The notes beneath the pieces are model-generated. The model searched no databases, was not told the DNA's origin, and worked only from the letters and a program-made list of their open reading frames with translations. Positions 26,958 to 35,423 of a stretch of DNA of 64,000 bases are shown in pieces (position 1 is the first letter of the stretch; each line of letters opens with the position of its first letter). This DNA is from Streptomyces sp. TP-A0356 (GTDB lineage: Bacteria > Actinomycetota > Actinomycetes > Streptomycetales > Streptomycetaceae): NCBI RefSeq assembly GCF_001417775.1, contig NZ_BBZJ01000012.1, forward strand, positions 248,001-312,000, given 5' to 3'. Made by a program: the position numbers and the translations under genes.

Positions 26958-27007
26958 TGCCAGGTTCCCGCTGAGTTCGCCCTGTCGCCCCGCCCGCTGC
27001 CCGCAGA

Positions 27008-28837
27008 TCACCCCTGCAGCGTCAGCACGGGCTCGCCGTTCGCGTCGCCCGCGGGGGAGCCGATCGTGGCCGTGAACGCCTCCGTGCGTACGACCAGCCC
27101 CTCTCCGGTGCGGTCGAAGACCGGTGCGAAGGGTCCACGGGGGCCGTACCGCACGGCGAAGACGTGCAGGTCCTCCGGCGCGCCCGGCGCCGGATCCGCC
27201 TCCAGCGCCGTGGAGGCGACCAGGTGGCGCCAGCCCTCGTCCGGGTTGCCGTAGCCGCGCGGGTCGGCGGCGAGGGAGAAGGCGGCCTGTTCCTGGGTGG
27301 TCTCCGAGCGGGCGTCGAAGTGATCGGTGCGCTGTGCCTGCGGGTGTGTAAGACGCAGGGTGCCGGCGGATGCCACCGCGGCCTCGGCCGTCCTGCGCAC
27401 CCGGTCGCCGTCGTCCGCGGCGTACGGCAGTCCGGCCAGCAGGTACGGCGTGCCGTCGAGCCGTTCCAGGGCGACCGTGACCCACAGGCTCGTGCCGTCG
27501 GTGACGTACAGGGACTGCACGTGCCGCAGCAGGTGGTCGCGACCGACGACCGGCTTGGTGACCAGCTTCGCCGCGAGCGCGCGTGCGCGGAGGTCGCGTA
27601 CCCGGACCTCGCCCATGGGCCGGCACAGCAGGAAGCCGTCGGTGACCGGGCCGAAGCCGTGCTGGCGGTTGACCGCGGCGGGCAGGTAATAGGTGCCTGC
27701 GGCCTCGACCAGCGACGGGGTCATCCGGTGGTCGAAGGCCACCGACACCGTGCCCGCGCGCAGCTGGTGACGGACCGGGGTCGCCGACGGCGCCCGGTGC
27801 CAGCGCGTGCCGTCCTGGATCTGCCAGACCAGCATGAAGGCGAAGTGGCCGTCGATGCCCCGGTCCCGCTGGGCCGCGTGCCGCGCCCAGCGGGTGTCTC
27901 CCCGGTAACGGCCCAGATCCGAGCCGATACGCCGGCTGAAGTAGCGCAGGCCCACCACGGCCTCGAAGCCGCAGTGTTGTTCGCTGTAGCGCGGACCGCC
28001 GTTGTCGAAGCCGCCGTTCGTCAGGCGCGCGTCGATGTAACGGGCGAGCACGTCCCCGTCCTCGGCGAAGACCTCCTCGCCGCTGACCCGGTGCGCCTGG
28101 GCGAGGAAGGACAGGGAGATCGGGCCGTAGTTGTTGTCGTACGCGCCACCGTGCTCGGGCGGCAGCAGCGCGCCCCGGTCCCGTACCCGGTGGGCGCGGA
28201 TCTCGTCGGCGTACAGACGCATCGCCCGTGCGCGAACCAGCTCCGCCTGCTCGGGCGGGAGATGGCGGGCCAGCATCAGGCCGCCGACCACGCAGCCGAT
28301 CGCCTGGTTGCCCGCCTCCTGCGGGTTGAAGAAGGTCGCCTCGGTCAGCCAGCGCCAGTAGCCGCCTGCCAACTCGAACAGTTCCTCGCGGAGTTCGCCG
28401 GTGATGAGCCCGTCCGCAGCGTCGAGGACGTTGACCGCCTGCAGCAGCGCCCAGACCGTGCTCGGCCAGTCGCCGATGGGGTGCGCACCGGCTTCCAGCA
28501 CATAACGCGCGTACGGAAGAGCGGAGTTGCGGACCCGCAGGTTCGGATAGCCCGGGTTGTCCTCGACGTACACCCGCTCGCGCAGATGGAAGGCCAGGCT
28601 GCGGCGCACCACCTCGGGCAGCCGTGGGTCCTTGCCGCGCTGCCAGGCGAGGGCCAGCAGGGAGGTGATACCGAGCGAGGTGTCGCCTATGTCGTACAAG
28701 GCGGCGGCGTGTTCGAGGTTGCCTTCCCGGGTGAGGCGCGCCAGGGCCTGCTCGGTGATGTCCGCCAGGACGGCGTCGTAGGCCTCCGGGGTGTCCGCCA
28801 GGTTGTGCAACGGGCCGCGCTGGTGAGGGAGATGCAC
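27008..28837 (-). CDS. Large protein with alpha/alpha-toroid-like part, possible polysaccharide-active protein
   Basis: A 609-residue protein, mostly helical in the first 300 residues (ALYDIGDTSLGITSLLALAW, a YxDNxGYPNLR segment, QEAGNQAIGCVVGG and a conserved-looking NNYGPISLSFLAQ), then beta-rich. This order (helical toroid followed by beta sheets) resembles polysaccharide lyases and heparinase-type proteins, but I cannot place it in a named family. There is no signal peptide, so action would be inside the cell on an imported oligosaccharide. A LacI-type AAGCGCTT box lies just upstream. The gene is alone, and no ABC transporter is next to it. Confidence 0.8.
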   Translation of the reverse strand: MHLPHQRGPLHNLADTPEAYDAVLADITEQALARLTREGNLEHAAALYDIGDTSLGITSLLALAWQRGKDPRLPEVVRRSLAFHLRERVYVEDNPGYPNLRVRNSALPYARYVLEAGAHPIGDWPSTVWALLQAVNVLDAADGLITGELREELFELAGGYWRWLTEATFFNPQEAGNQAIGCVVGGLMLARHLPPEQAELVRARAMRLYADEIRAHRVRDRGALLPPEHGGAYDNNYGPISLSFLAQAHRVSGEEVFAEDGDVLARYIDARLTNGGFDNGGPRYSEQHCGFEAVVGLRYFSRRIGSDLGRYRGDTRWARHAAQRDRGIDGHFAFMLVWQIQDGTRWHRAPSATPVRHQLRAGTVSVAFDHRMTPSLVEAAGTYYLPAAVNRQHGFGPVTDGFLLCRPMGEVRVRDLRARALAAKLVTKPVVGRDHLLRHVQSLYVTDGTSLWVTVALERLDGTPYLLAGLPYAADDGDRVRRTAEAAVASAGTLRLTHPQAQRTDHFDARSETTQEQAAFSLAADPRGYGNPDEGWRHLVASTALEADPAPGAPEDLHVFAVRYGPRGPFAPVFDRTGEGLVVRTEAFTATIGSPAGDANGEPVLTLQG

Positions 28838-28862
28838 GTCGGGTCAGCCCTTCCCGTGCTCA

Positions 28863-28876
28863 GAAAGCGCTTGTGC
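28863..28876. promoter_or_regulatory. LacI-type operator box upstream of the 27008-28837 gene
   Basis: GAAAGCGCTTGTGC contains the palindrome AAGCGCTT with GA/TT flanks, like LacI/GalR-family operators (consensus near TGAAAGCGCTTTCA). It is 27 bases from the start of the 609-residue protein gene, where a repressor would block transcription. No LacI gene is intact in the window. Confidence 0.5.
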
Positions 28877-28973
28877 GGACATTGGCAGAAGCGGACTCGG
28901 CCCGTCAACGCTTCACCGGAATCCGGGCGGTCACGGTTTGACGTCGTCGTAGCGGGCAGCACGGTGCTGTCCC

Positions 28974-29605
28974 AGCCCTGGCACCGGCCCGTTCACCCTG
29001 CTGGACGGCTTGGAGCAGTGGGGGCGGCTGGATCTGTTCGCCGCGGCGGACGGTTACGGCTCTTTCGACACGGATGTGCACGTCACGCTGAACGCGGCCG
29101 ACGGGGGCTTCGGCGCGGCGGACAGTTGGCGCAACGACATCGGGGGCTGCGGTGGGCTGACCAAGGACGGCACCGGGACGCTGACCCTGACCGGTGCCAA
29201 CCGGCGGGTGGCACGGTCGTCGAGGCCGGCACCCTGGTCGCCGCCTCGCGGAGCGCGCTGGGCCACGGTGAGGTGCGGGTGTCGGGCGGGACGCTGCGTA
29301 CGACCGGCACCGTCCGGGTGCGCGGCTCCTGCACGCATGCGGCCGGAGCGGCCCTGGACGTCACGCTGCGGGCGGGGCACCAGGCGGCGCTGACGGTCCG
29401 GGGCCGCGCGGTGCTCGACCGTGAGAGCGTGCTGACGCTGCGACTGGACGAGGACCGGCCGCCGACGGCGGGGACCACGGTCCCGGTGATCGGGACACGG
29501 TCGCTGCACGGGCAGTTCGGGCGGGTCACGGTGGCGTCGGACGCGTACAGGGCGGTGCCGGTGTACACCGCGGAGGGACCGGCCGTACGGCTGCTGAAAC
29601 GGTAG
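28974..29605 (+). pseudogene. Frameshifted tail of a PAP2-type phosphatase with autotransporter-like beta repeat
   Basis: Two frames encode one recognisable tail. GPFTLLDGLEQWGRLDLF...TLTLTGANR is read from 28974 to about 29205, then GGTVVEAGTLVAASRSALG...VPVYTAEGPAVRLLKR in another frame to the stop at 29605. A four-base loss near 29206 explains the shift. From memory, these repeats occur at the C-terminus of secreted streptomycete PAP2 (acid phosphatase/haloperoxidase-like) proteins; the phosphatase catalytic part is absent upstream, so this is a truncated, broken gene. Confidence 0.75.
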
Positions 29606-29621
29606 CCCCTGATGCACGGTG

Positions 29622-29659
29622 ACGGGCGTGTCGCGCGAGGGGGCACGCGACACGCCCGT
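29622..29659. terminator. Bidirectional terminator hairpin
   Basis: ACGGGCGTGTCGCG (29622-29635) pairs perfectly with CGCGACACGCCCGT (29646-29659) around a 10-base loop. It lies between the phosphatase-tail remnant and the convergent peptidoglycan-binding gene. Confidence 0.7.
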
Positions 29660-29737
29660 ACCGCTGGGCGGACACGGAACCGTACGGCTCAGGGTGAGCG
29701 GCCGCCGTACGCATGCCCGTGTCCGCCCCCGCACCCG

Positions 29738-30418
29738 CTAGAGCGTGGTGCGGGACTCGAGGTCGCGGCGGGTGTCGTCGCCGTAGACGCCGGTCTCGTC
29801 GCCGCGGATGCCGTACCAGAGCTGGAAGCGGGCGACGGCGGCGGCGAGCGTGGCGTCGTAGCGGCCGTCGGTGGAGCCGTGGGCGTAGACGTCGGGGATG
29901 CGCAGCAGGCGTCTCTGGAGCTCGGTCACCTGGGGTCCGCTGTCCCCCTCGCGCAGCGTGCCGGGTCCGTCGGGGTCGGCGCTCCGCTGCCGGGCGGGGG
30001 CGCCGGCGGAGGGCGGCGGGGCGGCCGAGCGGTGCGAGGAACCCTCGCCCCCGGTGCCGGGCAGGACCAGCGCGGCGCCGAATCCGATGAGGGCGGCGGC
30101 GGTCAAGCCCAGCGTGATGACCGCGCGGCGCGGGGTGAGGCCGTCGTCGACGAGCCGTTCGCGGCGCCTCTGGGCGTCAGGGCCACGGCGGTCGCGGGCG
30201 GGCGGCACGGGCGACAGCTCCTCGGTGGCGTCCTCGGCGGTCGTCGGCGCCACATGGACGACGATCGGTTCGTAGACGGGCTCCGGCGGCCGGCTCTCGC
30301 GCTCGCGGAGCTCCCTCACCAGTTCGGCCAGCGCCTCCGTGCGACGGCGACGCACGACGTACGTGGGTTCCAGCACCGGGCGCCGCACCGGCTGCACCTG
30401 TTCGGGCGGTGTCGACAC
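29738..30418 (-). CDS. Membrane-anchored peptidoglycan-binding protein
   Basis: A 226-residue protein with a cytosolic basic N-terminus (RRPVLEPTYVVRRRR), one membrane helix near residues 95-118 (VITLGLTAAALIGFGAALVL), a Ser/Pro linker and a C-terminal PG_binding_1 domain (LREGDSGPQVTELQRRLL ... TLAAAVARFQLWYG). It should sit in the membrane and bind cell-wall peptidoglycan outside. The GTG at 30418 has AAGGAGAG upstream. Its first half is charged and Pro-rich. The function beyond wall binding is unknown. It is divergent from the permease, across a short shared region that holds the CsoR-like operator. Confidence 0.85.
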   Translation of the reverse strand: MSTPPEQVQPVRRPVLEPTYVVRRRRTEALAELVRELRERESRPPEPVYEPIVVHVAPTTAEDATEELSPVPPARDRRGPDAQRRRERLVDDGLTPRRAVITLGLTAAALIGFGAALVLPGTGGEGSSHRSAAPPPSAGAPARQRSADPDGPGTLREGDSGPQVTELQRRLLRIPDVYAHGSTDGRYDATLAAAVARFQLWYGIRGDETGVYGDDTRRDLESRTTL

Positions 30419-30564
30419 ACTGCTCTCCTTCCGTGCCCGAGGTCTCCCGCCGTCCCCGGGGAGTGATACGGAAACGCCCGCCGACCGGTTCACCGGGAAC
30501 CCACGGTCGCCGCGGGAACCGGCCGCGACGCGGGCTCGCCGAAGAGCGCTTGCCCTGGCGACCC

Positions 30565-30581
30565 ATACCCCCTAGGGGTAT
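30565..30581. promoter_or_regulatory. CsoR-like operator upstream of permease
   Basis: ATACCCCCTAGGGGTAT has arms ATACCC and GGGTAT separated by five bases, like copper-responsive CsoR/RcnR-family operators of actinomycetes. It overlaps TATAGT (30579-30584), a possible -10 element, and lies 35 bases before the permease ATG. No CsoR gene is in the window. Confidence 0.6.
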
Positions 30582-30615
30582 AGTCGACGCCGGACCGACA
30601 GGGAGAGAGCACCGC

Positions 30616-31797
30616 ATGTGGCATGCGATCGGACACGCGCTGTCCATCACCGCGTCGATGACCTGGGAGATCACCTGGGCGCTGATCCTCGGGTTCACCC
30701 TGTCCGCCGTGGTGCAGGCGTTGGTGCGCCGGTCGACGGTGGTACGGCTGCTGGGTGACGACCGGCCACGGACGCTCGCCCTCGCCGCGGGCCTCGGCGC
30801 GGCATCCTCCTCGTGCTCGTACGCGGCGGTCGCCCTCGCGCGCTCCCTGTTCCGCAAGGGCGCCGACTTCACGGCGGCAATGGCGTTCGAGATCGCCTCG
30901 ACCAATCTGGTGATCGAACTGGGGGTGATCCTGACCCTGTTGATGGGCTGGCAGTTCACCGTCGCCGAGTTCGTCGGCGGGCCGATGATGATCATCGTTC
31001 TCGCCGTGCTCTTCCGTGTGTTCCTGCGCGAGCGACTGCTGCGCGAGGCCCGCGAGCAGGCCGAGCGGGGTCTTGCCGGGTCGATGGAGGGCCACGCGGC
31101 GATGGACATGTCCGTGCAGGGCGAGGGCCGTTTCGTCCGTCGGCTGTTCTCCCGGGACGGCCTGACCGCCGTGTCGCACATCTTCGTCATGGAGTGGGCG
31201 GCGATCCTGCGCGACCTGGTGGCCGGTCTGCTGATCGCGGGCGCGATCGCCGCCTGGGTGCCGGACGACTTCTGGCGCACCTTCTTCCTGTGGGGCCATC
31301 CGCTCGCGGCCAAGCTGATCGGGCCGCTGGTCGGACCGGTCGTGGCGATCGCGACCTTCGTCTGCTCGATCGGGAACGTGCCGCTGGCTGTGGTGCTGTG
31401 GAAGGGCGGCATCAGCTTCGGCGGAGTGATCGCCTTCATCTACGCGGACCTGCTGATCCTGCCGATCCTGAACATCTACCGGAAGTACTACGGCACACGC
31501 ATGGCCGCGTTCCTGCTCGTCACCTTCTACGCGGCGATCGTGGTCGCCGGGTACGTGGTCGAGTTCCTCTTCGGCGGGCTGGGCCTGATCCCCGGCCAGG
31601 CCGCCGCCCGGATCCCCGAGGAGGGCGTCACCTGGAACTACACGACCTGGCTCAACATCGCGTTCCTGATGGCGGCCGCCGCCCTGGTCGTCCGTTTCCT
31701 GCGCACCGGCGGCCTCGCCATGCTGCGCATGATGGGCGGATCGCCCGATCACTCCGAACACGAGCCCGCCGCGGCGCACGAGGGTCATCACCACTGA
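30616..31797 (+). CDS. ArsP/UPF0718-type permease with His-rich tail
   Basis: A 393-residue membrane protein with about eight helices, of the permease family PF03773 (ArsP-like). AASSSCSYAAVALARSLF holds a cysteine in a conserved membrane block, FVCSIGNVPLAVVLW repeats the pattern, and the C-terminus HSEHEPAAAHEGHHH is His-rich and may bind metal. Known relatives move organoarsenicals or are otherwise linked to metals, but transport of copper is not established for this family. The CsoR-like operator upstream points to copper-responsive expression. GGGAGAG precedes the ATG. The MarR gene follows. Confidence 0.88.
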   Translation: MWHAIGHALSITASMTWEITWALILGFTLSAVVQALVRRSTVVRLLGDDRPRTLALAAGLGAASSSCSYAAVALARSLFRKGADFTAAMAFEIASTNLVIELGVILTLLMGWQFTVAEFVGGPMMIIVLAVLFRVFLRERLLREAREQAERGLAGSMEGHAAMDMSVQGEGRFVRRLFSRDGLTAVSHIFVMEWAAILRDLVAGLLIAGAIAAWVPDDFWRTFFLWGHPLAAKLIGPLVGPVVAIATFVCSIGNVPLAVVLWKGGISFGGVIAFIYADLLILPILNIYRKYYGTRMAAFLLVTFYAAIVVAGYVVEFLFGGLGLIPGQAAARIPEEGVTWNYTTWLNIAFLMAAAALVVRFLRTGGLAMLRMMGGSPDHSEHEPAAAHEGHHH

Positions 31798-31846
31798 TCG
31801 ACGCCGCATCCCGCGCGGATCGGAGCGATCTCCGTACAATTTGAGG

Positions 31847-31878
31847 CCGAACGACCGAACGACCGAACGACCGAGCGG
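31847..31878. repeat. Octamer tandem repeat in the marR leader
   Basis: Three exact CCGAACGA units (31847-31870) and one degenerate unit (CCGAGCGG) follow a possible -10 (TACAAT, 31835-31840). They would lie at the start of the transcript of the MarR gene. Confidence 0.8.
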
Positions 31879-31923
31879 CCGGACGAGCCGTCCGGTTCCG
31901 GCGAGCAGACCGAAGGAGCGCCC

Positions 31924-32496
31924 GTGCCCGGCCAGCGATCCATCACCGAAGCCGAGAGACTCGCCGCGGCGAAGCTCGGTGGCATTCCGGTCCGCCGGGA
32001 CCAAATGGCAGCCGTGGCCAACATCTACCGGGCCGCGTCGGCGGTGCGCCAGCACCTGGAGAACTCCGTGCTGCGGGAGTCGGACCTCACCTGGACGGCG
32101 TTCGTCGTCCTGTGGGTGGTGTGGGTGTGGGGCGAGTCGGAGACCCGGCACGTGGCCGAGGAGGCAGGGATCTCCAAGGGGACGCTCACGGGGGTGGCGC
32201 GCACGCTGGAGTCCCGGGGGCTGGTGCGGCGCGCCGACCACCCCTCCGACGGCAGACTGGTCCTGCTCGGCCTCACCGACAAGGGTGAGGAGCTGATGCA
32301 GCGAGTGTTTCCGGCGTTCAACGAGGAAGAGGCCTTCGTGACGGGGCAGTTGAGCGACGCCGAGTGCCGCGACCTCGCCGAGGGGCTGCGGCGCGTCGTA
32401 CTCCAGGTGGAGGAGCACGGCGAGGAACGCCGCCGTGCCCTGCTGAACGGCGCACAGCCGGCGCCGCGACGCAGCGGCCGTCGCCCCAGGCCGTGA
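31924..32496 (+). CDS. MarR-family transcriptional regulator
   Basis: A 190-residue regulator with a MarR winged helix: helix-turn-helix TRHVAEEAGISKGTLTGVART, then the wing LVRRADHPSDGRLVLLGLTDKG. Dimerisation helices lie at both ends. A basic C-terminal tail (RRSGRRPRP) is added. It binds DNA and responds to a small ligand or redox change; no conserved redox Cys is seen. GTG 31924 is preceded by GAAGGAG. The leader carries an octamer repeat and the promoter TACAAT. The target is unknown; the permease upstream is one candidate. Confidence 0.92.
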   Translation: MPGQRSITEAERLAAAKLGGIPVRRDQMAAVANIYRAASAVRQHLENSVLRESDLTWTAFVVLWVVWVWGESETRHVAEEAGISKGTLTGVARTLESRGLVRRADHPSDGRLVLLGLTDKGEELMQRVFPAFNEEEAFVTGQLSDAECRDLAEGLRRVVLQVEEHGEERRRALLNGAQPAPRRSGRRPRP

Positions 32497-32591
32497 CGGC
32501 GTGGGTTGCACGCACCGGCGTGGCTGACGGCGCTCATCGCGGGCAGCGCGAGCGGGACGCCGCGCGGCAGTCCGGGCGGCCAATCGTGCGC

Positions 32592-32630
32592 GGGGCGCCG
32601 GTACGGGCCTAACGACCGTACCGGCGCCCC
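32592..32630. terminator. Bidirectional terminator hairpin
   Basis: GGGGCGCCGGTACGG (32592-32606) pairs perfectly with CCGTACCGGCGCCCC (32616-32630) around a nine-base loop, between the convergent MarR and HAD phosphatase genes. Confidence 0.8.
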
Positions 32631-32648
32631 GATGCCCGGAAGGGGCCG

Positions 32649-33290
32649 TCAGGACAACTGGCCGTTGTAGTCCGGCAGCTTGAAGGTGCGCTCGGCGTGA
32701 CCGCCCAGCAGGTCCGAGTCGTTGTTGCCGACGTTCGCGATGATCGTGTAGCCCCCCGCCTCGATCTCCGCGCGCTTGCCGGTCTTGTACGCGCTGACCT
32801 GGCCGAACAGATCCGGCAGGTCACGCACGTACAGGCCGTCGACCGGGTAGCCCACGGCCTTGAGGTTCCACTCCGTCACTTCCTCGATGATGCCGGGGCG
32901 CGCGGTGACGAAGAAGACGGCGACCCCACGGGACTTCGCGTACTCGGCCAGCTCCAGGGAGGGCTGCACCGCCGGGGTGGGCAGCTGGTACCAGGGGTGG
33001 AAGTACGTCTCCAGCGTGGTGTTGTCGATGTCGAAGACGATCGCCTGCTTCTGCCCGGCGGCGTTCTCGGTGCGCTGCCTGACGTACGGCACCGCCTGGT
33101 CGATGACCGCCTTCACATCCGCCTGCCAGGTGGCGTAGTCGACACCGGAGGTCTGCGCCGCCGCCACGCTCGCGGTGGTCTCGGCGGGAGCCGCGGAGGC
33201 GGTCTGCGCGGCGGTCACCGTGCCGCCCACGGCCAGCGCCACGACCGCCGAGACCGCCCCGATCCGGCGCCCCACACCACGTCCTGTCAT
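32649..33290 (-). CDS. Secreted HAD acid phosphatase (class B-like)
   Basis: A 213-residue exported HAD-fold phosphatase. The leader (RRIGAVSAVVALAVGGTVTA, cleavage near ASA/AP) is followed by the catalytic block IVFDIDNTTLETYFHP (DxDxT motif). The motif 2 region is VFFVTARPG, and the final motif is NVGNNDSDLLGG. It should dephosphorylate phosphomonoesters outside the cell for phosphate scavenging. Purine-rich GAGGGAAGGG precedes the ATG. It is transcribed toward the MarR terminator. Upstream (33398-33422) lies a direct repeat of AGTTACT that may be regulatory; no Pho box is clear. Confidence 0.92.
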   Translation of the reverse strand: MTGRGVGRRIGAVSAVVALAVGGTVTAAQTASAAPAETTASVAAAQTSGVDYATWQADVKAVIDQAVPYVRQRTENAAGQKQAIVFDIDNTTLETYFHPWYQLPTPAVQPSLELAEYAKSRGVAVFFVTARPGIIEEVTEWNLKAVGYPVDGLYVRDLPDLFGQVSAYKTGKRAEIEAGGYTIIANVGNNDSDLLGGHAERTFKLPDYNGQLS

Positions 33291-33397
33291 GCCCGTCCCT
33301 TCCCTCTGTCAACTCGCTTCCATGCGGCGACAGTTCCTCGACGATCGCCACGCGTTCGACATGTTCACGTCCAAGGATGGACGACAGGCCACGGAAG

Positions 33398-33422
33398 AGT
33401 TACTGATCGGTAGACAGTTACT
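33398..33422. promoter_or_regulatory. Direct repeat of AGTTACT upstream of the HAD phosphatase gene
   Basis: AGTTACT occurs at 33398-33404 and again at 33416-33422 (18-base spacing) in the 158-base gap upstream of the phosphatase. Position suggests a regulator site; no known box matches. Confidence 0.25.
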
Positions 33423-33448
33423 CGCGAGTACGACGGAATCGGCGGCGC

Positions 33449-34228
33449 TCACCCCCGCAGCAGGGCCAGGAACCGCCGTGCGAAGAGGTAGGCGTCCCCC
33501 GGCCAGCGGGCCGACAGATAGCGGCCGTCCTGCACCACGAACGCGTGCGTGTCGTCGGTGGCGGTGCCGCGCCTGGTGAGCTCCCGGGGCCCGCGCTCGA
33601 ACTGCGCGCCCGGGTCGTCGAGCCCCGAGCGGACCTCGTCCTCCACATACGCCGGATAGGTGCGGTAGTAGCGGCCGAGGCGCCAGGCCGTGGTGAGGTA
33701 GGCGGTGCGTTCCATGTACTTCGGCAGACAGGTCGTGCGGCGGTCGGCCAGCAGGCTACGGCCGGTGGCCTCGTCCCGGGTCCGGGCCGGCACCAGGACG
33801 CCGTGGCAGATCGCGCCGACCGGCCGATCGAGCGCCCAGAACCGCGCGACCTGCCGCCGCAGCGCCTCGGAGCCCAGGTACTGGCGCATGCCGGGCGCGT
33901 GTCCGCCCGGCAGAAGCAGCCCGTCGTACTCCCTGACGTCGACGTCCGCCCAGGACACCGTGGCCGCGAACTCCGGTGCCGTCGTGAGCTGTTCGTAGAA
34001 CCGTCTGGGTTCCGGCTCGGCTCCCAGCCGGCCGAACAGCACTCCGGTCAGCAGGCGGGGGTCGGCGGCGGGCCGGGTGCCGGCCCGCTCGGTGGCGAGG
34101 ACCACCTCGTGCCCCGCATCGGTCAGCAGCCTCCAGGGCACCGCGACCTCGGTGACGTCGAAGTCACGGTCGGGCACCGGCATCAGCACACGCATGGCGG
34201 CCATCATGGCAGTCGGTCTCGTGTCCAT
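33449..34228 (-). CDS. DJ-1/PfpI-family protein
   Basis: A 259-residue (or about 248, depending on start) DJ-1/PfpI glutamine-amidotransferase-fold protein. The nucleophile-elbow cysteine is in VGAICHGVLVPAR, with GLLLPGGHAPGM as the preceding acid-containing strand. Family members are chaperone/deglycase, protease or isonitrile-hydratase-like; the substrate is not clear. ATG codons at 34228, 34207, 34204 and 34195 are all in frame; 34228 is listed, but MRVLMPVPDRDF at 34195 is the usual family N-terminus. No signal peptide. It is divergent from the DUF3800 gene, whose start is 86 bases away. Confidence 0.85.
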   Translation of the reverse strand: MDTRPTAMMAAMRVLMPVPDRDFDVTEVAVPWRLLTDAGHEVVLATERAGTRPAADPRLLTGVLFGRLGAEPEPRRFYEQLTTAPEFAATVSWADVDVREYDGLLLPGGHAPGMRQYLGSEALRRQVARFWALDRPVGAICHGVLVPARTRDEATGRSLLADRRTTCLPKYMERTAYLTTAWRLGRYYRTYPAYVEDEVRSGLDDPGAQFERGPRELTRRGTATDDTHAFVVQDGRYLSARWPGDAYLFARRFLALLRG

Positions 34229-34313
34229 GGCAGTGGTGTCCTGTGCCGAAGACGGTTCATCGGCCCTCGGGTGCGGGATGATCCTCATGCGACACGAGGC
34301 AGGGGGCGAGACG

Positions 34314-35306
34314 GTGACCTGGAAGCGCGGGAGTGCGGTCCGTACGCAGTCGGCGGGATGCCTGCTGGAAGTGGCCTGCGACGAGTCCGGATCGGACGGC
34401 GAGAACCTCACCAGCGGGAACACCGATGTCTTCGCGCACGCCAGTGTGCATCTGCCCCTCACCTCGGCGGCCGCGCACCTCCAGGAGATCCGTGACCGGA
34501 TCCGCTCTCCCGCGGAGGAGTACAAGGCCACCCATCTACTGCGGGAGAAGCACCGCGCGGTGCTGGAGTGGCTGCTCGGCGCATCGGGGCCGCTGCACGG
34601 GCACGCGCACGTCGTGCTGGTCGAGAAGGCGTTCTTCGTCGTCGACCGCGTGGTGGACCTGCTGCTCGGTGGTCCGGAGCCTGCCCTCGTCCTCTTCCAC
34701 GCGGGCCGCGACCGCTTCGGCGACGAGCCGTGGCTGCGCTTCCTGGAGGCGGCCAACGATCTGCTGCGCGTCAGGAGCACCGCGGATCCGGGAGCACCCG
34801 TCGACTCCTTCTTCCGGGCGGTGGACGCGCTGCACCGGGCGCACCCGCACGGTGACGTGGGCGAGATCCTGGCGCTGCTCGGTCGGGCGGACGACCGGGC
34901 CCGTTCCCATCGGGCACGGATCGGCGAGAGTCCGGCGGTGGTTCCCGTACTGAACCCCCTGATGCCGGCGATCGTCCGCACCGCGGCGTACTGGAGTACG
35001 GCCGGACACCCCGTCTCGCTCGTCCACGACGAGCAGAACATGCTCACCGCGCAGCGCATCGCCTGGATCACGGAGACGGCCGGGCTCACGGGACTCCGGC
35101 TGGTCGACTCCCGGCGCGATCCGCGGGTTCAGCTCGCCGACTTCCTCGCCGGCATCGCCCGGAAGATCGCCTCGGACGAGCTGAACGGACACGGCGACCC
35201 CACGCTCACCGTGCTGTTGCGGCCGTACGTGGACCGGGACTTGCTGTGGGGCGACGAGCGCAGTGGCGCGCTGCTCGGGGGCTCCTCGCCATCGCCGACG
35301 AGGTGA
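34314..35306 (+). CDS. DUF3800-family protein (RNase H-like fold)
   Basis: A 330-residue protein of the DUF3800 group. The N-terminal acidic motif VACDESGSDG gives the first metal-ligand pair, and the C-terminal VHDEQNMLTA and RVQLADFLAGIARK blocks complete the RNase H-like active site seen in this family. DUF3800 proteins are thought to act on nucleic acids, and some are near defence genes. The GTG at 34314 (TWKRGSAVRTQ) has AGGGGG seven bases upstream. Alternative starts at 34290 and 34278 would add residues without family similarity. No signal peptide. No companion nuclease gene is nearby. Confidence 0.8.
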   Translation: MTWKRGSAVRTQSAGCLLEVACDESGSDGENLTSGNTDVFAHASVHLPLTSAAAHLQEIRDRIRSPAEEYKATHLLREKHRAVLEWLLGASGPLHGHAHVVLVEKAFFVVDRVVDLLLGGPEPALVLFHAGRDRFGDEPWLRFLEAANDLLRVRSTADPGAPVDSFFRAVDALHRAHPHGDVGEILALLGRADDRARSHRARIGESPAVVPVLNPLMPAIVRTAAYWSTAGHPVSLVHDEQNMLTAQRIAWITETAGLTGLRLVDSRRDPRVQLADFLAGIARKIASDELNGHGDPTLTVLLRPYVDRDLLWGDERSGALLGGSSPSPTR

Positions 35307-35423
35307 GTCGCGCGGCTCGCCGGTGAACACCGGGGCGCGGGCGCACGTATGGAGGGAGGGCGCTCGACGACCGGAGCGCCTCGCGGTGGTGAATCCGTGC
35401 TGTTCGGTGTCCGGGAGCCATGA

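Noticed and set aside
27164..29605. Long plus-strand open frame opposite the 609-residue protein
   Set aside because: It mirrors the minus-strand gene; only the part after ~29206 carries a recognisable protein tail, which belongs to the frameshifted phosphatase remnant.
30490..32583. Long minus-strand frame opposite the permease and MarR genes
   Set aside because: No family motif, no ribosome site; the permease and MarR in the other strand explain the open frame.
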